In this document: positions 47,974 through 57,507 of the stretch, piece after piece | How the letters are laid out: every line of letters begins with the position of its first letter | How positions within the stretch are numbered: the first letter of the stretch is position 1 | From: Streptomyces sp. XY006 | GTDB lineage: Bacteria; Actinomycetota; Actinomycetes; Streptomycetales; Streptomycetaceae | Reading direction: 5' to 3' | NCBI RefSeq assembly: GCF_002237655.1 | Contig: NZ_NOKT01000033.1 | Coordinates: 1 to 64,000, forward strand | Length of the DNA stretch: 64,000 bases | Position numbers and translations under genes: made by a program | Notes under the pieces: generated by a model | What the model was told of the DNA's origin: nothing | Databases searched by the model: none | Seen by the model: the letters and a program-made list of their open reading frames with translations, nothing else

Positions 47974-48169
47974 GGCGCCGCCACCACCGGGCCAGGGCCG
48001 CCCGGAGCCCGGGGCGGACCGGGCGGCCCGCCAGGACGGCCCGGAACCGCCGTTCCGCGCGCCAGGCCCGCAGCAGCCGCCACTCGTGGGTGCCCGGCGC
48101 GGGCGGGGCGGCCTCGCCCAGGGACCGGGCGCGGTGGGCGTCGAGGAGGTACTGCTGCGTGATGCTCAT
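47921..48169 (-). CDS. Small basic hypothetical protein (82 aa)
   Basis: The frame starts MSITQQYLLDAHRARSLGEAA, then WRLLRAWRAERRFRAVLAG and an Arg/Pro-rich tail. An AGAGGCG ribosome site precedes the ATG. It is divergent from the ArsR-type gene and shares the inverted repeat at 48271-48289. Its 3' end overlaps the lyase gene antisense by 53 bp, which lowers confidence. Confidence 0.5.
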   Translation of the reverse strand: MSITQQYLLDAHRARSLGEAAPPAPGTHEWRLLRAWRAERRFRAVLAGRPVRPGLRAALARWWRRPTRPAPEAGPRTPRPRP

Positions 48170-48270
48170 GACTGATCGCCTCTGCGGGACGGAAAGGGGG
48201 AGGTCCGAAGGCTCCGCGGACGGCCCCGGTCGTCCCACCGTGCGCCTCGGCCCCGCACGGCGTCGCGCCG

Positions 48271-48289
48271 ATTGACGACCCCCGTCAAT
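48271..48289. promoter_or_regulatory. Inverted repeat, probable ArsR-type operator
   Basis: ATTGACG-N5-CGTCAAT is a perfect 7-bp inverted repeat in the divergent region before the ArsR-family gene (58 to 40 bp before its ATG). A related GACGGGG follows. Position and size fit autoregulation by the adjacent winged-helix protein. Confidence 0.55.
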
Positions 48290-48328
48290 CGACGGGGCGT
48301 TGTCGGTGGCGGGGTGCACCATGAGGTC

Positions 48329-49435
48329 ATGAGCGTGCGGATCGACATCACGGGGCTGCGGCAGGAGAGGGTCGCCGTCGTCCCCTCCCCCCTGGCCGAG
48401 CTGGGCATGGCCCTGCACGCGCTGTCCGAGCCGGCGCACCATCCGGGGCTGCAGGGCTGGGTCACGGGCGTGACGGCCCGGCTCGACCCGCATCTGGCCG
48501 ACCGGATGTGCGAGGCGGACTTCCTGTGGCGGACGACGTTCTCCGACCTGTTCCTGCCGTGCGCCGGCCTGCCGGACCGCACCGCCCTGCCGGGCGGCAC
48601 CCTCGCCGAGGAGCTCGACCTGCTCGACAAGCTGTCCGACGAGCAGTTCGTGGACGCCGCGCTGGAGTTCACCTGCGCCACCGGGTACGGCGAGTGCGCG
48701 CCCACGGCGCTGACCGACCCGGAAGTGCGCCGCCGCGCCCTGGACCTGGCCGCCGCGCGCGGGCCGCGGCAGCTGCGGTTCAGCGAGCGGCTGCTGGCCG
48801 ACCCGCCCAGGATCCGGCAGTGGCTGCGGCAGTTCCTCCAGGACTGCGACGAGGCGTTCTTCGCGGAGGCCTGGTCCCGGCTGCGCCACCAGCTCGCGGC
48901 GGACACCCGCCACAAGACGGACCTGCTGCGCCGCAAGGGCCTGGCCGGAGCGCTGGCCGCGGTCTCCCCGGCGGTGACGCTGGACGAGCCGGCCGCCGTG
49001 ATCTCGGTCGACAAGCTCGGCGACGGCCGCACGGCCACCGGCGACGGCGGTCTGCTGCTCGTCCCGACGAGCCTCGGCTGGCCGCATCTGATGGTCCTGC
49101 ACCGCCCCGGCTGGCAGCCGGTGCTGCACTACCCGGTCGGCTCCCCCGAGCTCGCCGCCCCGCCCACGCTGGAGCAGCTGGCCCTGCGCATGACCGCGCT
49201 GTCCCACCCCGTCCGCATGCGCCTGTGCCGCTATCTGGCCCGCAGCGCCTACAGCACCGGCGAGCTGGCGCAGGTGCACGGCATGACGGCCCCGGAGATA
49301 TCCCGCCACCTGGCCGTGCTGAAGAAGGCGGGCCTGGTCACCACCCGCCGCCGCGGGCGCTACGTGCTGCACCAGCTGGACGTGACGGTGGTGGCCCGGC
49401 TCGGCAGTGACTTCCTGGAGGGCATCCTCCGGTAG
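48329..49435 (+). CDS. ArsR-type winged-helix regulator with long N-terminal domain (DUF5937-like)
   Basis: The 368-residue protein has a large N-terminal domain of unknown function and a C-terminal ArsR helix-turn-helix (LSHPVRMRLCRYLARSAYSTGELAQVHGMTAPEISRHLAVLKKAGLV, cited in part). The Cys residues in the N-terminal half (RMCEADF, FTCATGYGEC) could bind an effector but this is a guess. Confidence 0.85.
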   Translation: MSVRIDITGLRQERVAVVPSPLAELGMALHALSEPAHHPGLQGWVTGVTARLDPHLADRMCEADFLWRTTFSDLFLPCAGLPDRTALPGGTLAEELDLLDKLSDEQFVDAALEFTCATGYGECAPTALTDPEVRRRALDLAAARGPRQLRFSERLLADPPRIRQWLRQFLQDCDEAFFAEAWSRLRHQLAADTRHKTDLLRRKGLAGALAAVSPAVTLDEPAAVISVDKLGDGRTATGDGGLLLVPTSLGWPHLMVLHRPGWQPVLHYPVGSPELAAPPTLEQLALRMTALSHPVRMRLCRYLARSAYSTGELAQVHGMTAPEISRHLAVLKKAGLVTTRRRGRYVLHQLDVTVVARLGSDFLEGILR

Positions 49436-49453
49436 CGGACCGGGCGCCCCGGG

Positions 49454-50122
49454 TCAGCCGTGTCCGCCGGCCCGCACCAGCCCGGTCTCGTAGGCCAGCA
49501 CCACGACCTGCACCCGGTCCCGCAGCCCCAGCTTGGTCAGGATGCGGCCCACATGGGTCTTCACGGTGGCCTCCGACAGCACGAGCCGGGCCGCGATCTC
49601 GCCGTTGGACAGGCCCTGCGCGACCAGCACCATGACCTCGCGCTCGCGGTCGGTGAGCCGTTCCAGCTCCTTGTGCTGGGGCTGCTTGGTGCCCGGCAGC
49701 ATCGGCGCGAAGCGGTCCAGCAGCCGCCGGGTGGTGGACGGCGCGACGACCGCGTCCCCGCTGTGCACGGACCGGATGGCGGCGAGCAGCTCACCGGGCG
49801 GCACGTCCTTGAGCATGAAACCGGAGGCACCGGCCTTCAGCCCGGAGAAGGCGTACTCGTCGAGGTCGAAGGTGGTCAGGATGAGCACCTTCGGCGGGTC
49901 GGTGTCGGCGCAGATCCGCCGGGTCGCCTCGACCCCGTCGAGCTTGGGCATGCGGACGTCCATCAGCACGACGTCCACCTCGGTCGTCCGCAGCGCCTGG
50001 ATGGCCTCGACGCCGTCGCCCGCCTCCGCCACGACCTCCATGTCCGGCTGGGCGGCGAGCACCATCCGGAACCCGGTGCGCAGCAGCACCTGGTCGTCGA
50101 CGAGCATCACGCGGATCGTCAT
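49454..50122 (-). CDS. NarL/LuxR-type response regulator
   Basis: The 222-residue regulator has a receiver domain (VDDQ, phosphoacceptor Asp55 in LMDVRMPKLDG, Lys in FMLKDVPPGELL) and a LuxR helix-turn-helix (LTDREREVMVLVAQGLSNGEIAARLVLSEATVKTHVGRIL, cited in part). It follows the kinase gene at 50251 after 128 bp, so the pair is a second two-component system. Confidence 0.93.
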   Translation of the reverse strand: MTIRVMLVDDQVLLRTGFRMVLAAQPDMEVVAEAGDGVEAIQALRTTEVDVVLMDVRMPKLDGVEATRRICADTDPPKVLILTTFDLDEYAFSGLKAGASGFMLKDVPPGELLAAIRSVHSGDAVVAPSTTRRLLDRFAPMLPGTKQPQHKELERLTDREREVMVLVAQGLSNGEIAARLVLSEATVKTHVGRILTKLGLRDRVQVVVLAYETGLVRAGGHG

Positions 50123-50174
50123 CGGGGCCTCTTCCGTATCTGTGGCGGTGTCTGGGACGGTATTTGTGGCTGTG

Positions 50175-50210
50175 GGGGAAAAGCGGGGTGGTGGGGAAAA
50201 GCGGGGTGGT
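50175..50210. repeat. Perfect 18-bp tandem duplication
   Basis: GGGGAAAAGCGGGGTGGT occurs twice in a row (50175-50192, 50193-50210) in the gap between the kinase and response-regulator genes. Confidence 0.9.
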
Positions 50211-50250
50211 GGCAGGGGGCGTGACAGGTGTCAGCGGGCGCGCGCCGACG

Positions 50251-51441
50251 TCAGTGCGCGGGTTTGAGCGGCAGCAGGGCGCTGATGCGGAATCCTCCGC
50301 CCGGGCGCGGACCGGCGTCCAGGGTGCCGCCGACCATACCGACCCGTTCCCGCATGCCGATCAGGCCGTGGCCCTGTCCGTCGAACCCGCCCTCCTCGTA
50401 CAGCTCGTGCGGTGCGCCCTTGCCGTCGTCCTCGACGAGCAGGCCGAGGCCGTCGTCGAAGTAGACCAGGCGGACGCTGGCGCCGGCGTTGGGCCCGCCG
50501 TGCTTGCGGGTGTTGGTCAGCGCCTCCTGCACGATGCGGTAGGCGGTGAGCTCCACGCCGCTGGGCAGCGGGCGCGGCGTGCCCTCGACCTTGAAGTCGA
50601 CCGGGAGCCCGGATCCCCGGCACTGTTCGACGAGGTCCTCGATCTGCTGCACGTCGGGCTGGGGCACGTACTCGCCGGCCTCCTGGTGCTCGCCGGTGCG
50701 CAGCACGCCGAGCAGGCGGCGCATCTCGGCGAGGGCCTGGCGGCCGGTGGAGGAGATGGTCTCCAGGGCCTTCTTCGCCTGGTCGGGCGCGGCGTCCAGG
50801 ACATAGGCGGCGCCGTCGGCCTGCACCACCATCACCGAGACGTTGTGGGCGACGACGTCGTGCAACTCCCGGGCGATACGGGCGCGTTCGGCGGCGACGG
50901 CCACCTTGGACTGCGCCTCGCGCTCCCGCTCCAGACGGGCCGCCCGCTCCTCCAACTGCGCGAAGTAGGCGCGGCGGGTGCGGATGGAGTCGCCCAGCAC
51001 CCAGGCGAGGGCGAAGGGCACGGTCATGAAGACGGTCAGGGCGATGTTGCCCGCGAGGCCCGTCTGGTCGCTGGGCCAGCGCAGGTGGGCGACGGGCGCG
51101 GCGCACAGACCGGCGCCCAGCGCGAAGCGGGAGGCCCAGCGGGCGCCCTCCGCCGCGACCGTGTAGACGATCACCAGCATGGCGAAGTCGGCCGGGCCGA
51201 TCTCCACGTCGGTGATCAGCTGGGCCAGACCGGCCACCGCCGCGAGCAGCAGCATCTTCTCCGGCAGCCGGCGGCGCAGCGCGACGACCAGGCACAGCAT
51301 CAGCGTGATCGGCACGGCGGCGGCCGGGGAGCCGTAGCCGCCCGCCACTCCGCCCACCAGCGAAATCCCGAGGAGGACGACGGCCCAGGTGGCGTCGACC
51401 CACGTCGGGTGCCTGCGGAGGAAGTCATAGAGGCGCTGCAC
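50251..51441 (-). CDS. Sensor histidine kinase (HisKA_3, DesK/NarX-like)
   Basis: The 396-residue kinase has four or five N-terminal membrane helices, a coiled linker, HisKA_3 (ARIARELHDVVAHNVSVMVVQADG, His at the HD pair) and HATPase (YRIVQEALTNTRKHGG, GHGLIGMRERVGMVGGTLDAG). It has no large extracellular domain and may sense membrane state. The GTG at 51441 lies 7 nt after TACGCT, suggesting a leaderless mRNA. Confidence 0.92.
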   Translation of the reverse strand: MQRLYDFLRRHPTWVDATWAVVLLGISLVGGVAGGYGSPAAAVPITLMLCLVVALRRRLPEKMLLLAAVAGLAQLITDVEIGPADFAMLVIVYTVAAEGARWASRFALGAGLCAAPVAHLRWPSDQTGLAGNIALTVFMTVPFALAWVLGDSIRTRRAYFAQLEERAARLEREREAQSKVAVAAERARIARELHDVVAHNVSVMVVQADGAAYVLDAAPDQAKKALETISSTGRQALAEMRRLLGVLRTGEHQEAGEYVPQPDVQQIEDLVEQCRGSGLPVDFKVEGTPRPLPSGVELTAYRIVQEALTNTRKHGGPNAGASVRLVYFDDGLGLLVEDDGKGAPHELYEEGGFDGQGHGLIGMRERVGMVGGTLDAGPRPGGGFRISALLPLKPAH

Positions 51442-51558
51442 GTAACCCAGCGTAGGGAAGCGGATAGGTGCAGGGGTCAACCGGAGGGCCGATCCGCGTC
51501 CGGGGCACGTACTCCGCAAGGTGGAGTTGCGTGCGTTGTGTGCGCATAGCCTGGCCCG

Positions 51559-52569
51559 GTGACGGCGGGTGCGAGGGACGAGTGGCGTGGGTGGCGGGCG
51601 GCGGCGCAGGAGGCGCTGTACGGGCCGCGCGGGTTCTACCGCCGGGCCGAGGGGCCCGGGGCGCACTTCCGCACCTCCGTGCACGCGTCGCCGCTGTTCG
51701 CGGGGGCCGTGGCGCGGCTGCTGTGCCGGGTCGACGAGGCCCTGGGCCGGCCCGCCGTGCTGGACTTCGTCGACATGGCCGCCGGGCGGGGCGAGCTGGC
51801 CGCCGGCGTGCTCGCCGCGCTGCCCGCCGAAGTGGCGTCCCGCACGCGCGCGTACGCCGTGGAGATCGCCGAGCGGCCCGCGGGCCTCGATCACCGGATC
51901 GAGTGGCGGTCCGCGCCCCCGCCGGGAACCACGGGGCTGCTGTTCGCGAACGAGTGGCTGGACAACGTGCCGGTGGAGGTCGCGGAGGTGGACTCCGCGG
52001 GCCGGGCCCGGCGGGTCCTCGTCCGGGAGGACGGGACCGAGCGGCTCGGTGAACCGGTCGGCGGGGCTGACGCTCGCTGGCTGGAGCGGTGGTGGCCGCT
52101 GCCCGGCGAGGAGGGGCTGCGGGCCGAGATCGGGCTGCCCCGGGACGAGGCCTGGGCCGCGGCGGTCGCGACCGTCGGCCGGGGGCTCGCCGTCGCCGTG
52201 GACTACGCCCACACGGCGGGGGCACGGCCGCCGTACGGGACGCTCACCGGCTTCCGGGAGGGCCGCGAGACACCGCCCGTACCGGACGGCACCCGCGACA
52301 TCACGGCCCACGTCGCCCTGGACGCGTGCGCGCTGCCCGGCGGCCGGGTGCTCGCGCAGCGCGAGGCGCTGCACGCCCTCGGCGTGACCGGCGCACGCCC
52401 CCCGCTGACGCTGGCGTCCACCGACCCGGCCGGCTACGTGCGCGCCCTCGCGGGCGCCGGGGAGGCCGCCGAGCTCACGGCGGCGGGCGGCCTCGGCGAC
52501 TTCGGCTGGCTGGTGCAGCCGGCCGGGATCCCCGACCCGTTCCGGAACCCCGGCCCTTTCGGGACGTGA
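51559..52569 (+). CDS. SAM-dependent methyltransferase, MidA/NDUFAF7 family
   Basis: The 336-residue protein starts with the family hallmark [29 protein letters not shown] and has the SAM site [15 protein letters not shown] and the [12 protein letters not shown] motif. MidA/NDUFAF7 proteins methylate an arginine of the complex I 49-kDa subunit in eukaryotes. The convergent neighbour is a NuoD (49-kDa homologue) gene. TAGCCT 6 nt before the GTG suggests a leaderless start. Confidence 0.87.
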   Translation: MTAGARDEWRGWRAAAQEALYGPRGFYRRAEGPGAHFRTSVHASPLFAGAVARLLCRVDEALGRPAVLDFVDMAAGRGELAAGVLAALPAEVASRTRAYAVEIAERPAGLDHRIEWRSAPPPGTTGLLFANEWLDNVPVEVAEVDSAGRARRVLVREDGTERLGEPVGGADARWLERWWPLPGEEGLRAEIGLPRDEAWAAAVATVGRGLAVAVDYAHTAGARPPYGTLTGFREGRETPPVPDGTRDITAHVALDACALPGGRVLAQREALHALGVTGARPPLTLASTDPAGYVRALAGAGEAAELTAAGGLGDFGWLVQPAGIPDPFRNPGPFGT

Positions 52570-52593
52570 GCCCGTGCCTGGCCCGGCCCGCCC

Positions 52594-53745
52594 CTACTTG
52601 TCGATGTCCCCGACCACGAAGAACATCGACCCCAGGATCGCCACCATGTCCGCGACGAGCGTCCCCGGCAGCAACTCCGTGAGCGCCTGGATGTTGTTGT
52701 ACGAGGCGGAGCGCAGCTTGAGCCGGTACGGCGTCTTCTCGCCCTTGCTCACCAGGTAGTAGCCGTTGATCCCGAGGGGGTTCTCGGTCCAGGCGTACGT
52801 GTGCCCCTCGGGTGCCTTGAGGACCTTGGGGAGGCGCTGGTTGACCGGCCCGGGGGGCAGCTCGGCGAGGCGGTCGAGGCAGGCGTCGGCCAGGTCGAGC
52901 GCGTTGTGCGTCTGCTCCAGGAGGCACTCGAAACGGGCGAGGCAGTCGCCCTCGGACCGGGTCACGACCTTCAGGGTGTCCTGCAGCTCGCCGTAGGCGA
53001 GGTACGGCTCGTCGCGGCGCAGGTCGAAGTCGACGCCGGAGGCGCGGCCGATCGGCCCGCTGACGCCGTAGGCGTGGACGGCCTGCGGGCTGAGCACGCC
53101 GACGCCCCGGGTACGGCCACGGAAGATCTCGTTGCCCAGCACCAGGTCGTCGAAGCGGTCCATGCGGGAGCGGACGTCGGCGACGGCGGTCCGCGCGCGG
53201 CCGGTCCAGCCGGCCGGCAGGTCCTCCTTGAGCCCGCCGACGCGGTTGAACATGTAGTGCATCCGCCCGCCGGAGAGCTCCTCCATGACGTGCTGGAGCT
53301 CCTCGCGCTCCCGGAAGGCGTAGAAGATCGGGGTGATCCCGCCGAGTTCCAGCGGGTAGGACCCGAGGAACATCAGGTGGTTGAGCACCCGGTTGAGCTC
53401 GGCGAGCAGCGTGCGCAGCCACACCGCGCGCTCGGGCACCTCCATGCCGAGCATCCGCTCCACGGCGAGGACCACGCCGAGTTCGTTGGAGAACGCCGAC
53501 AGCCAGTCGTGGCGGTTGGCGAGCATGATGATCTGGCGGTAGTCGCGCGCCTCGAACAGCTTCTCGGCGCCGCGGTGCATGTAGCCGATCACCGGTTCCG
53601 CGTGCGTGATGCGCTCGCCGTCCAGGACGAGCTTCAGGCGCAGCACGCCGTGCGTGGACGGGTGCTGGGGCCCGATGTTGAGCACCATGTCGGTGCTCTC
53701 CGCGGCGCCGCCGATTCCGACCATGGTCTCCGTCGTAGGAGTCAT
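52594..53745 (-). CDS. nuoD: Orphan NADH-quinone oxidoreductase subunit D
   Basis: The 383-residue protein is a NuoD/49-kDa subunit with [20 protein letters not shown] (24-43), [11 protein letters not shown] and [15 protein letters not shown]. It is transcribed without other nuo genes and is a second NuoD type known in Streptomyces. It is somewhat shorter than NuoD of complete nuo operons. A GGGAGA site precedes the ATG. Whether it joins complex I or works with another partner is unknown. Confidence 0.9.
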   Translation of the reverse strand: MTPTTETMVGIGGAAESTDMVLNIGPQHPSTHGVLRLKLVLDGERITHAEPVIGYMHRGAEKLFEARDYRQIIMLANRHDWLSAFSNELGVVLAVERMLGMEVPERAVWLRTLLAELNRVLNHLMFLGSYPLELGGITPIFYAFREREELQHVMEELSGGRMHYMFNRVGGLKEDLPAGWTGRARTAVADVRSRMDRFDDLVLGNEIFRGRTRGVGVLSPQAVHAYGVSGPIGRASGVDFDLRRDEPYLAYGELQDTLKVVTRSEGDCLARFECLLEQTHNALDLADACLDRLAELPPGPVNQRLPKVLKAPEGHTYAWTENPLGINGYYLVSKGEKTPYRLKLRSASYNNIQALTELLPGTLVADMVAILGSMFFVVGDIDK

Positions 53746-53776
53746 GGACACAGTCTCCCCTACGTACCCTGACCTC

Positions 53777-54364
53777 ATGGAGACGGGGAGCCCGCACGCG
53801 GCGGGGGCTACGGGGGCAGACGGGGCGACCGGACCGGAGGGGGCGGCCGGAGCGGAGGAGACGGCCGGAGCGGAGAGGGCGAGTGGACCGGAGGGGGCGG
53901 CCGAGCCTGCCTGGATCGCACTGCCGCCCGGTCTGCTGAGGATGCGGCGGCTGCTGCTCGTCGTCTGGCTCGGGCTGGTCACCCTGGCCGCCGGGCTCGT
54001 GCCGGGGCTGCTGGCCGGGCCCGTCTGGGCGCTGTTCGCGCTGCCGCCGCTGGCGCTGGCGGTCTGGGGCTGGGTGATGACCGAGCGCAACTGGCGTTCC
54101 TGGCGCTACGCCGAGCGGGCCGACGACCTGTTGATCAGCCGGGGAGTGCTGTGGCGCGAGGAGACCGTCGTGCCGTACGGGCGGATGCAGCTCGTGGAGG
54201 TGACCTCCGGGCCCGTGGAGCGGCACTTCGGGCTGGCCAGCGTGCAGTTGCACACGGCCGCCGCGGCGACCGACGCGACCATCCCCGGCCTTGACCCGGC
54301 CGAGGCGGAACGCCTGCGCGACCGGCTCACCGAACTGGGCGAGGCCCGATCGGCGGGGCTGTGA
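53777..54364 (+). CDS. Membrane protein with bacterial PH domain (YdbS-like)
   Basis: The 195-residue protein has a Gly/Ala/Glu-rich N-terminus (about 40 residues), two membrane helices ([38 protein letters not shown]) and a bPH2 domain with [31 protein letters not shown] 6 nt before the ATG suggests a leaderless mRNA. Its stop overlaps the next gene (GTGA). Confidence 0.87.
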   Translation: METGSPHAAGATGADGATGPEGAAGAEETAGAERASGPEGAAEPAWIALPPGLLRMRRLLLVVWLGLVTLAAGLVPGLLAGPVWALFALPPLALAVWGWVMTERNWRSWRYAERADDLLISRGVLWREETVVPYGRMQLVEVTSGPVERHFGLASVQLHTAAAATDATIPGLDPAEAERLRDRLTELGEARSAGL

Positions 54365-55827
54365 CGACCGACCGGGCCGCCGAGCCGGCCGAACCCCGGG
54401 GCGGATTCGTCAAGCCCGCCGGGCCGGCCGAACCCCTGGGCGGACGCGTCGAGCCCGCCGGGCCGGCCCACCCCACGGAACCCCACGGGCCGGCCCACCC
54501 CACGGAACCCCACGGCCCCGACCGTGCCCCGGGGGACGTGATCGAGCGGCGGCTGCACCCCGTCACTCCGCTGCGGCGGGCCTGGGCCCCGGTCGCCGTC
54601 GTGATCGGCTGGGCCGTGCACGACCCCGACGGCGCGCAGCGCCACCTGACCCGCCTGACCACGACGACCCTGCTCATCGGCCTCGCGGTGATCGTCCCGG
54701 CCGCCGCCCTCTACGGCTTCTGCTCCTGGTGGTTCACGCACTTCGCGGTGACCGGCACCGACCTGCGCATCCGCACCGGCCTGGTCTTCCGGCGCACCGC
54801 CCACATCCGCCTGGAGCGGATCCAGGCCGTCGACGTCACCCAGCCGCTGCTCGCCCGGGTCGCGGGCGTCGCCAAGCTCCGGCTCGACGTCATAGGCACC
54901 GACAAGAAGGACGAACTGGCCTTCCTGGGCGCCGACGAAGCCCGGGCCCTGCGGGCCGAACTGCTCGCCCGGGCCGCCGGTTTCGCCCCCGAGACCGCGC
55001 ACGAGGTCGGTGAGGCTCCCTCCCGGCAGCTGCTCCGGGTGCCGCCGGGCGTGCTCGCGATGTCCCTGGTGCTGACCGGCGCGACCTGGGGGTCACTGGC
55101 CGCGGCGCTCGTCGTGCCGCCGGTGCTGTGGCTGGCCACCCACAGCCTGTGGACGGTCCTCGCGGTCGCCCTGCCGCTGCTGGGCGCGGCCGGCGCGAGC
55201 AGCGTGGGCCGGTTCGTCACCGAGTACGACTGGACCGTGGGCGAGTCGCCCGACGGCCTGCGCATCGACCACGGCCTGCTGGACCGGGCCCACGAGACGG
55301 TGCCGCCGGGGCGTGTGCAGACCGTGCGGATCGTGGAGCCGCTGCTGTGGCGCCGGCGCGGCTGGGTGCGCGTGGAACTGGACGTCGCAGGCTCGTCCAA
55401 CTCCGTGCTGCTGCCGGTCGCCCCGCGCGAGATCGCCGAGGAGGTCGTCGCGCGCGTGCTGCCCGGGGTGATGGTGCCGGACCGCACGGCCCTGGCCCCG
55501 TCGCCGCGCCGCGCCCGCTGGTGCGTGCCGCTGTGGTGGCGGGGGTACGGACTGGCCGTCACGGACGCGGTGTTCGCGGCCCGTTCGGGCCTGCTGCGGC
55601 GCAGCCTGGCACTGGTGCCGCACGCGAAGGTGCAGAGCGTACGGATGACGCAGGGGCCGTGGGAACGGGCCCGGGGCCTGGCCGACGTGTCGGTGGACAC
55701 CGGCGCCGGCAAGACGGTCACGGCCCGCCTGCGCGACGCCACCGAGGCCCGCGACCTGCTGTCCGCCCAGGCGGAACGCTCCCGCACGGGCCGCCGAGAC
55801 GCCCGCCCGGACCGCTGGATGTCCTGA
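54361..55827 (+). CDS. Membrane protein with three bacterial PH domains (YdbT-like)
   Basis: The 488-residue protein has a repetitive Pro-rich N-terminus (24-bp direct repeat giving PAHPTEPHG twice), membrane segments and three bPH2 domains marked by LRIRTGLVFRRTAHIRLERIQAV, LRIDHGLLDRAHETVPPGRVQTV and FAARSGLLRRSLALVPHAKVQSV. With the preceding gene it forms a YdbS/YdbT-type pair; in Bacillus these affect resistance to some bacteriocins. Confidence 0.88.
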   Translation: MTTDRAAEPAEPRGGFVKPAGPAEPLGGRVEPAGPAHPTEPHGPAHPTEPHGPDRAPGDVIERRLHPVTPLRRAWAPVAVVIGWAVHDPDGAQRHLTRLTTTTLLIGLAVIVPAAALYGFCSWWFTHFAVTGTDLRIRTGLVFRRTAHIRLERIQAVDVTQPLLARVAGVAKLRLDVIGTDKKDELAFLGADEARALRAELLARAAGFAPETAHEVGEAPSRQLLRVPPGVLAMSLVLTGATWGSLAAALVVPPVLWLATHSLWTVLAVALPLLGAAGASSVGRFVTEYDWTVGESPDGLRIDHGLLDRAHETVPPGRVQTVRIVEPLLWRRRGWVRVELDVAGSSNSVLLPVAPREIAEEVVARVLPGVMVPDRTALAPSPRRARWCVPLWWRGYGLAVTDAVFAARSGLLRRSLALVPHAKVQSVRMTQGPWERARGLADVSVDTGAGKTVTARLRDATEARDLLSAQAERSRTGRRDARPDRWMS

Positions 55828-56034
55828 GCCCCGCCCGACACCCGAAGACCACCCGACGCAGAAGGCCGCAAGGCCTGCGGGGTCGGGTACCGCGGGGCCG
55901 CGAGGCGACCCACTCCCACGTCCAGGACCAGGTCCCGCCGGCCTAGGCGCCCCATCCGCGCCAGGCCGTCCTGCGGGGCCGCGACACCGCAAAGCGCGCG
56001 GGGCCGCAAGGCCTACGAGGCCGCAAGGCCGCGA

Positions 56035-56063
56035 AAGGCCCCCGGCCATGAGCCGGGGGCCTT
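56035..56063. terminator. Bidirectional terminator between convergent genes
   Basis: A 12-bp stem (AAGGCCCCCGGC at 56035-56046 with 56052-56063) and 5-nt loop. The preceding 55830-56034 contains repeated GGCCGCAAGGCC-like words but no gene. Confidence 0.75.
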
Positions 56064-56098
56064 CGCGGGCGTTCTCCCGCGTGGGCGTCGGAGCACGG

Positions 56099-57391
56099 TC
56101 AGGACACCGCGCTGCGCAGCCCCTGCAGGTCGATCTGCTCCGTCTCGTCGTGTGCCGTCAGGTCGATGACCTGGCCGACGCCGCGCGACTCCTCGTCGGC
56201 CGGCTTGTAGCGGGCCTCGGTCTCGGCCTTGTGCAGGGCGAGCGCCTCCTGGCCGACGACATCGGCGAGGTCCTCGTTCTGCACGGCCTCCAGCGCCGCC
56301 CGCGAGGTGCCCTTCTTGGTGCCGAAGAAGTCGAACCCGCCCTCGGTCAGCGGGCGCCGCACCGGCTGCTGCGGCGCGACGGCCACGGCGGTCGGCACCG
56401 TGTAGTGCCCGGACACCCCCTGCCCGGCCCGGGCGGGCGCGGGAAGCCGCCCGGCGTCAGCCGTCTGCCTCGCCGTGGCGGGGGTCGCGTGCTCGTGCCC
56501 GTCCACCGCCTCGGACCGCCCCTGCGGCTTCCCCTCCCGGGACGGCTCCGGCTGCTCCGGCTGTTCCGGCCGCGCGGCCTGCTCCGCCTTGGTCTCCTGC
56601 GCGGGCTCCCCGGCGTCCTCGGTCTCCTGGGTCTCCTTCGCGGGCTCCGCCGCGTCGTCACCCTTCGGCACGCCGTCCCCGTCGCCGTCACCGCCGCCGT
56701 CCGGGTCCGGCACCCGCTCGCCGTCGAACCGGGCGAGCGCGGCGGCGGCCCGCAGGAACAGCCGGGAGCCCTCCGGCGAGAACACCGCCGGAACCCCGGT
56801 CTCCGCCTCGACGGAGAGGCCGGCGGTCTTCGCCTCCGCCTCCGCCTCCACCTGAGCGGCATCCGTCGCGTCCGCCGCATCCGTTGCGTCAGCCGCGTCC
56901 GCGGCCCCCGCCGGCAGTGCCGCCCGTACCGGAGCCGTCGCCTCGATCTCCAGGACCCGGCGCTCCTCCAGGACGCTCGCGCGCTCGGTCTCCGACGTGG
57001 CGTACCGGCGCAGCAGCGCGGCGTGTTCGTTGCGCAGCCCGGCCAGTTCCGTGCGCTTGGCACGCAGCCGCTGTTCCAGCTTGGCGCGCAGCTCGCGGGA
57101 TTCGTCCAGGTCGGCCTCGAGTTCGGCGACGCGCTCCTCGAAGCGCCACTCGTCGCTCGCCCGCGCGCGCGTGAGGTCGGCGACGCGCTTGCCCGCCTGG
57201 GTGTCCCAACGGCGCAGCACCACCGCGCCGATGACCGCCGTCGCCGCGGCGGCCGCGGCCAGACCACGGAGCACCGCCGGCTCCGTGAAGACCCAGGGCC
57301 CCAGGGCGCAGACGAGGGAGACGCCTGCGATCGCCGACGGGGGCAGCAGCCTGTGCAGGGGCGGGGAATGGCGATGACGTCCACGTGGCAT
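56099..57391 (-). CDS. Membrane protein with coiled coil and acidic low-complexity region
   Basis: The 430-residue protein has two N-terminal membrane helices (about 18-62), a coiled coil (about 70-150, RVAELEADLDESRELRAKLEQRL), Ala/Asp repeats (DAADATDAADATDAA), a long acidic/Pro/Glu-rich stretch and a conserved C-terminal segment (FDFFGTKKGTSRAALEAVQNEDLADVVG). It could be an envelope scaffold; function unknown. TAAGTT 7 nt before the ATG at 57391 suggests a leaderless mRNA. Confidence 0.8.
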   Translation of the reverse strand: MPRGRHRHSPPLHRLLPPSAIAGVSLVCALGPWVFTEPAVLRGLAAAAAATAVIGAVVLRRWDTQAGKRVADLTRARASDEWRFEERVAELEADLDESRELRAKLEQRLRAKRTELAGLRNEHAALLRRYATSETERASVLEERRVLEIEATAPVRAALPAGAADAADATDAADATDAAQVEAEAEAKTAGLSVEAETGVPAVFSPEGSRLFLRAAAALARFDGERVPDPDGGGDGDGDGVPKGDDAAEPAKETQETEDAGEPAQETKAEQAARPEQPEQPEPSREGKPQGRSEAVDGHEHATPATARQTADAGRLPAPARAGQGVSGHYTVPTAVAVAPQQPVRRPLTEGGFDFFGTKKGTSRAALEAVQNEDLADVVGQEALALHKAETEARYKPADEESRGVGQVIDLTAHDETEQIDLQGLRSAVS

Positions 57392-57507
57392 GGCCAGAAA
57401 CTTACCGCGCGTAGGCGAATCGTGGTGAGCCACCCCGCAAAAACAAAGCCATACCAAGAGGGTCACGCCGCATCAGAACTCGGGAAGAAACGGAAGACTC
57501 CGTTCAT

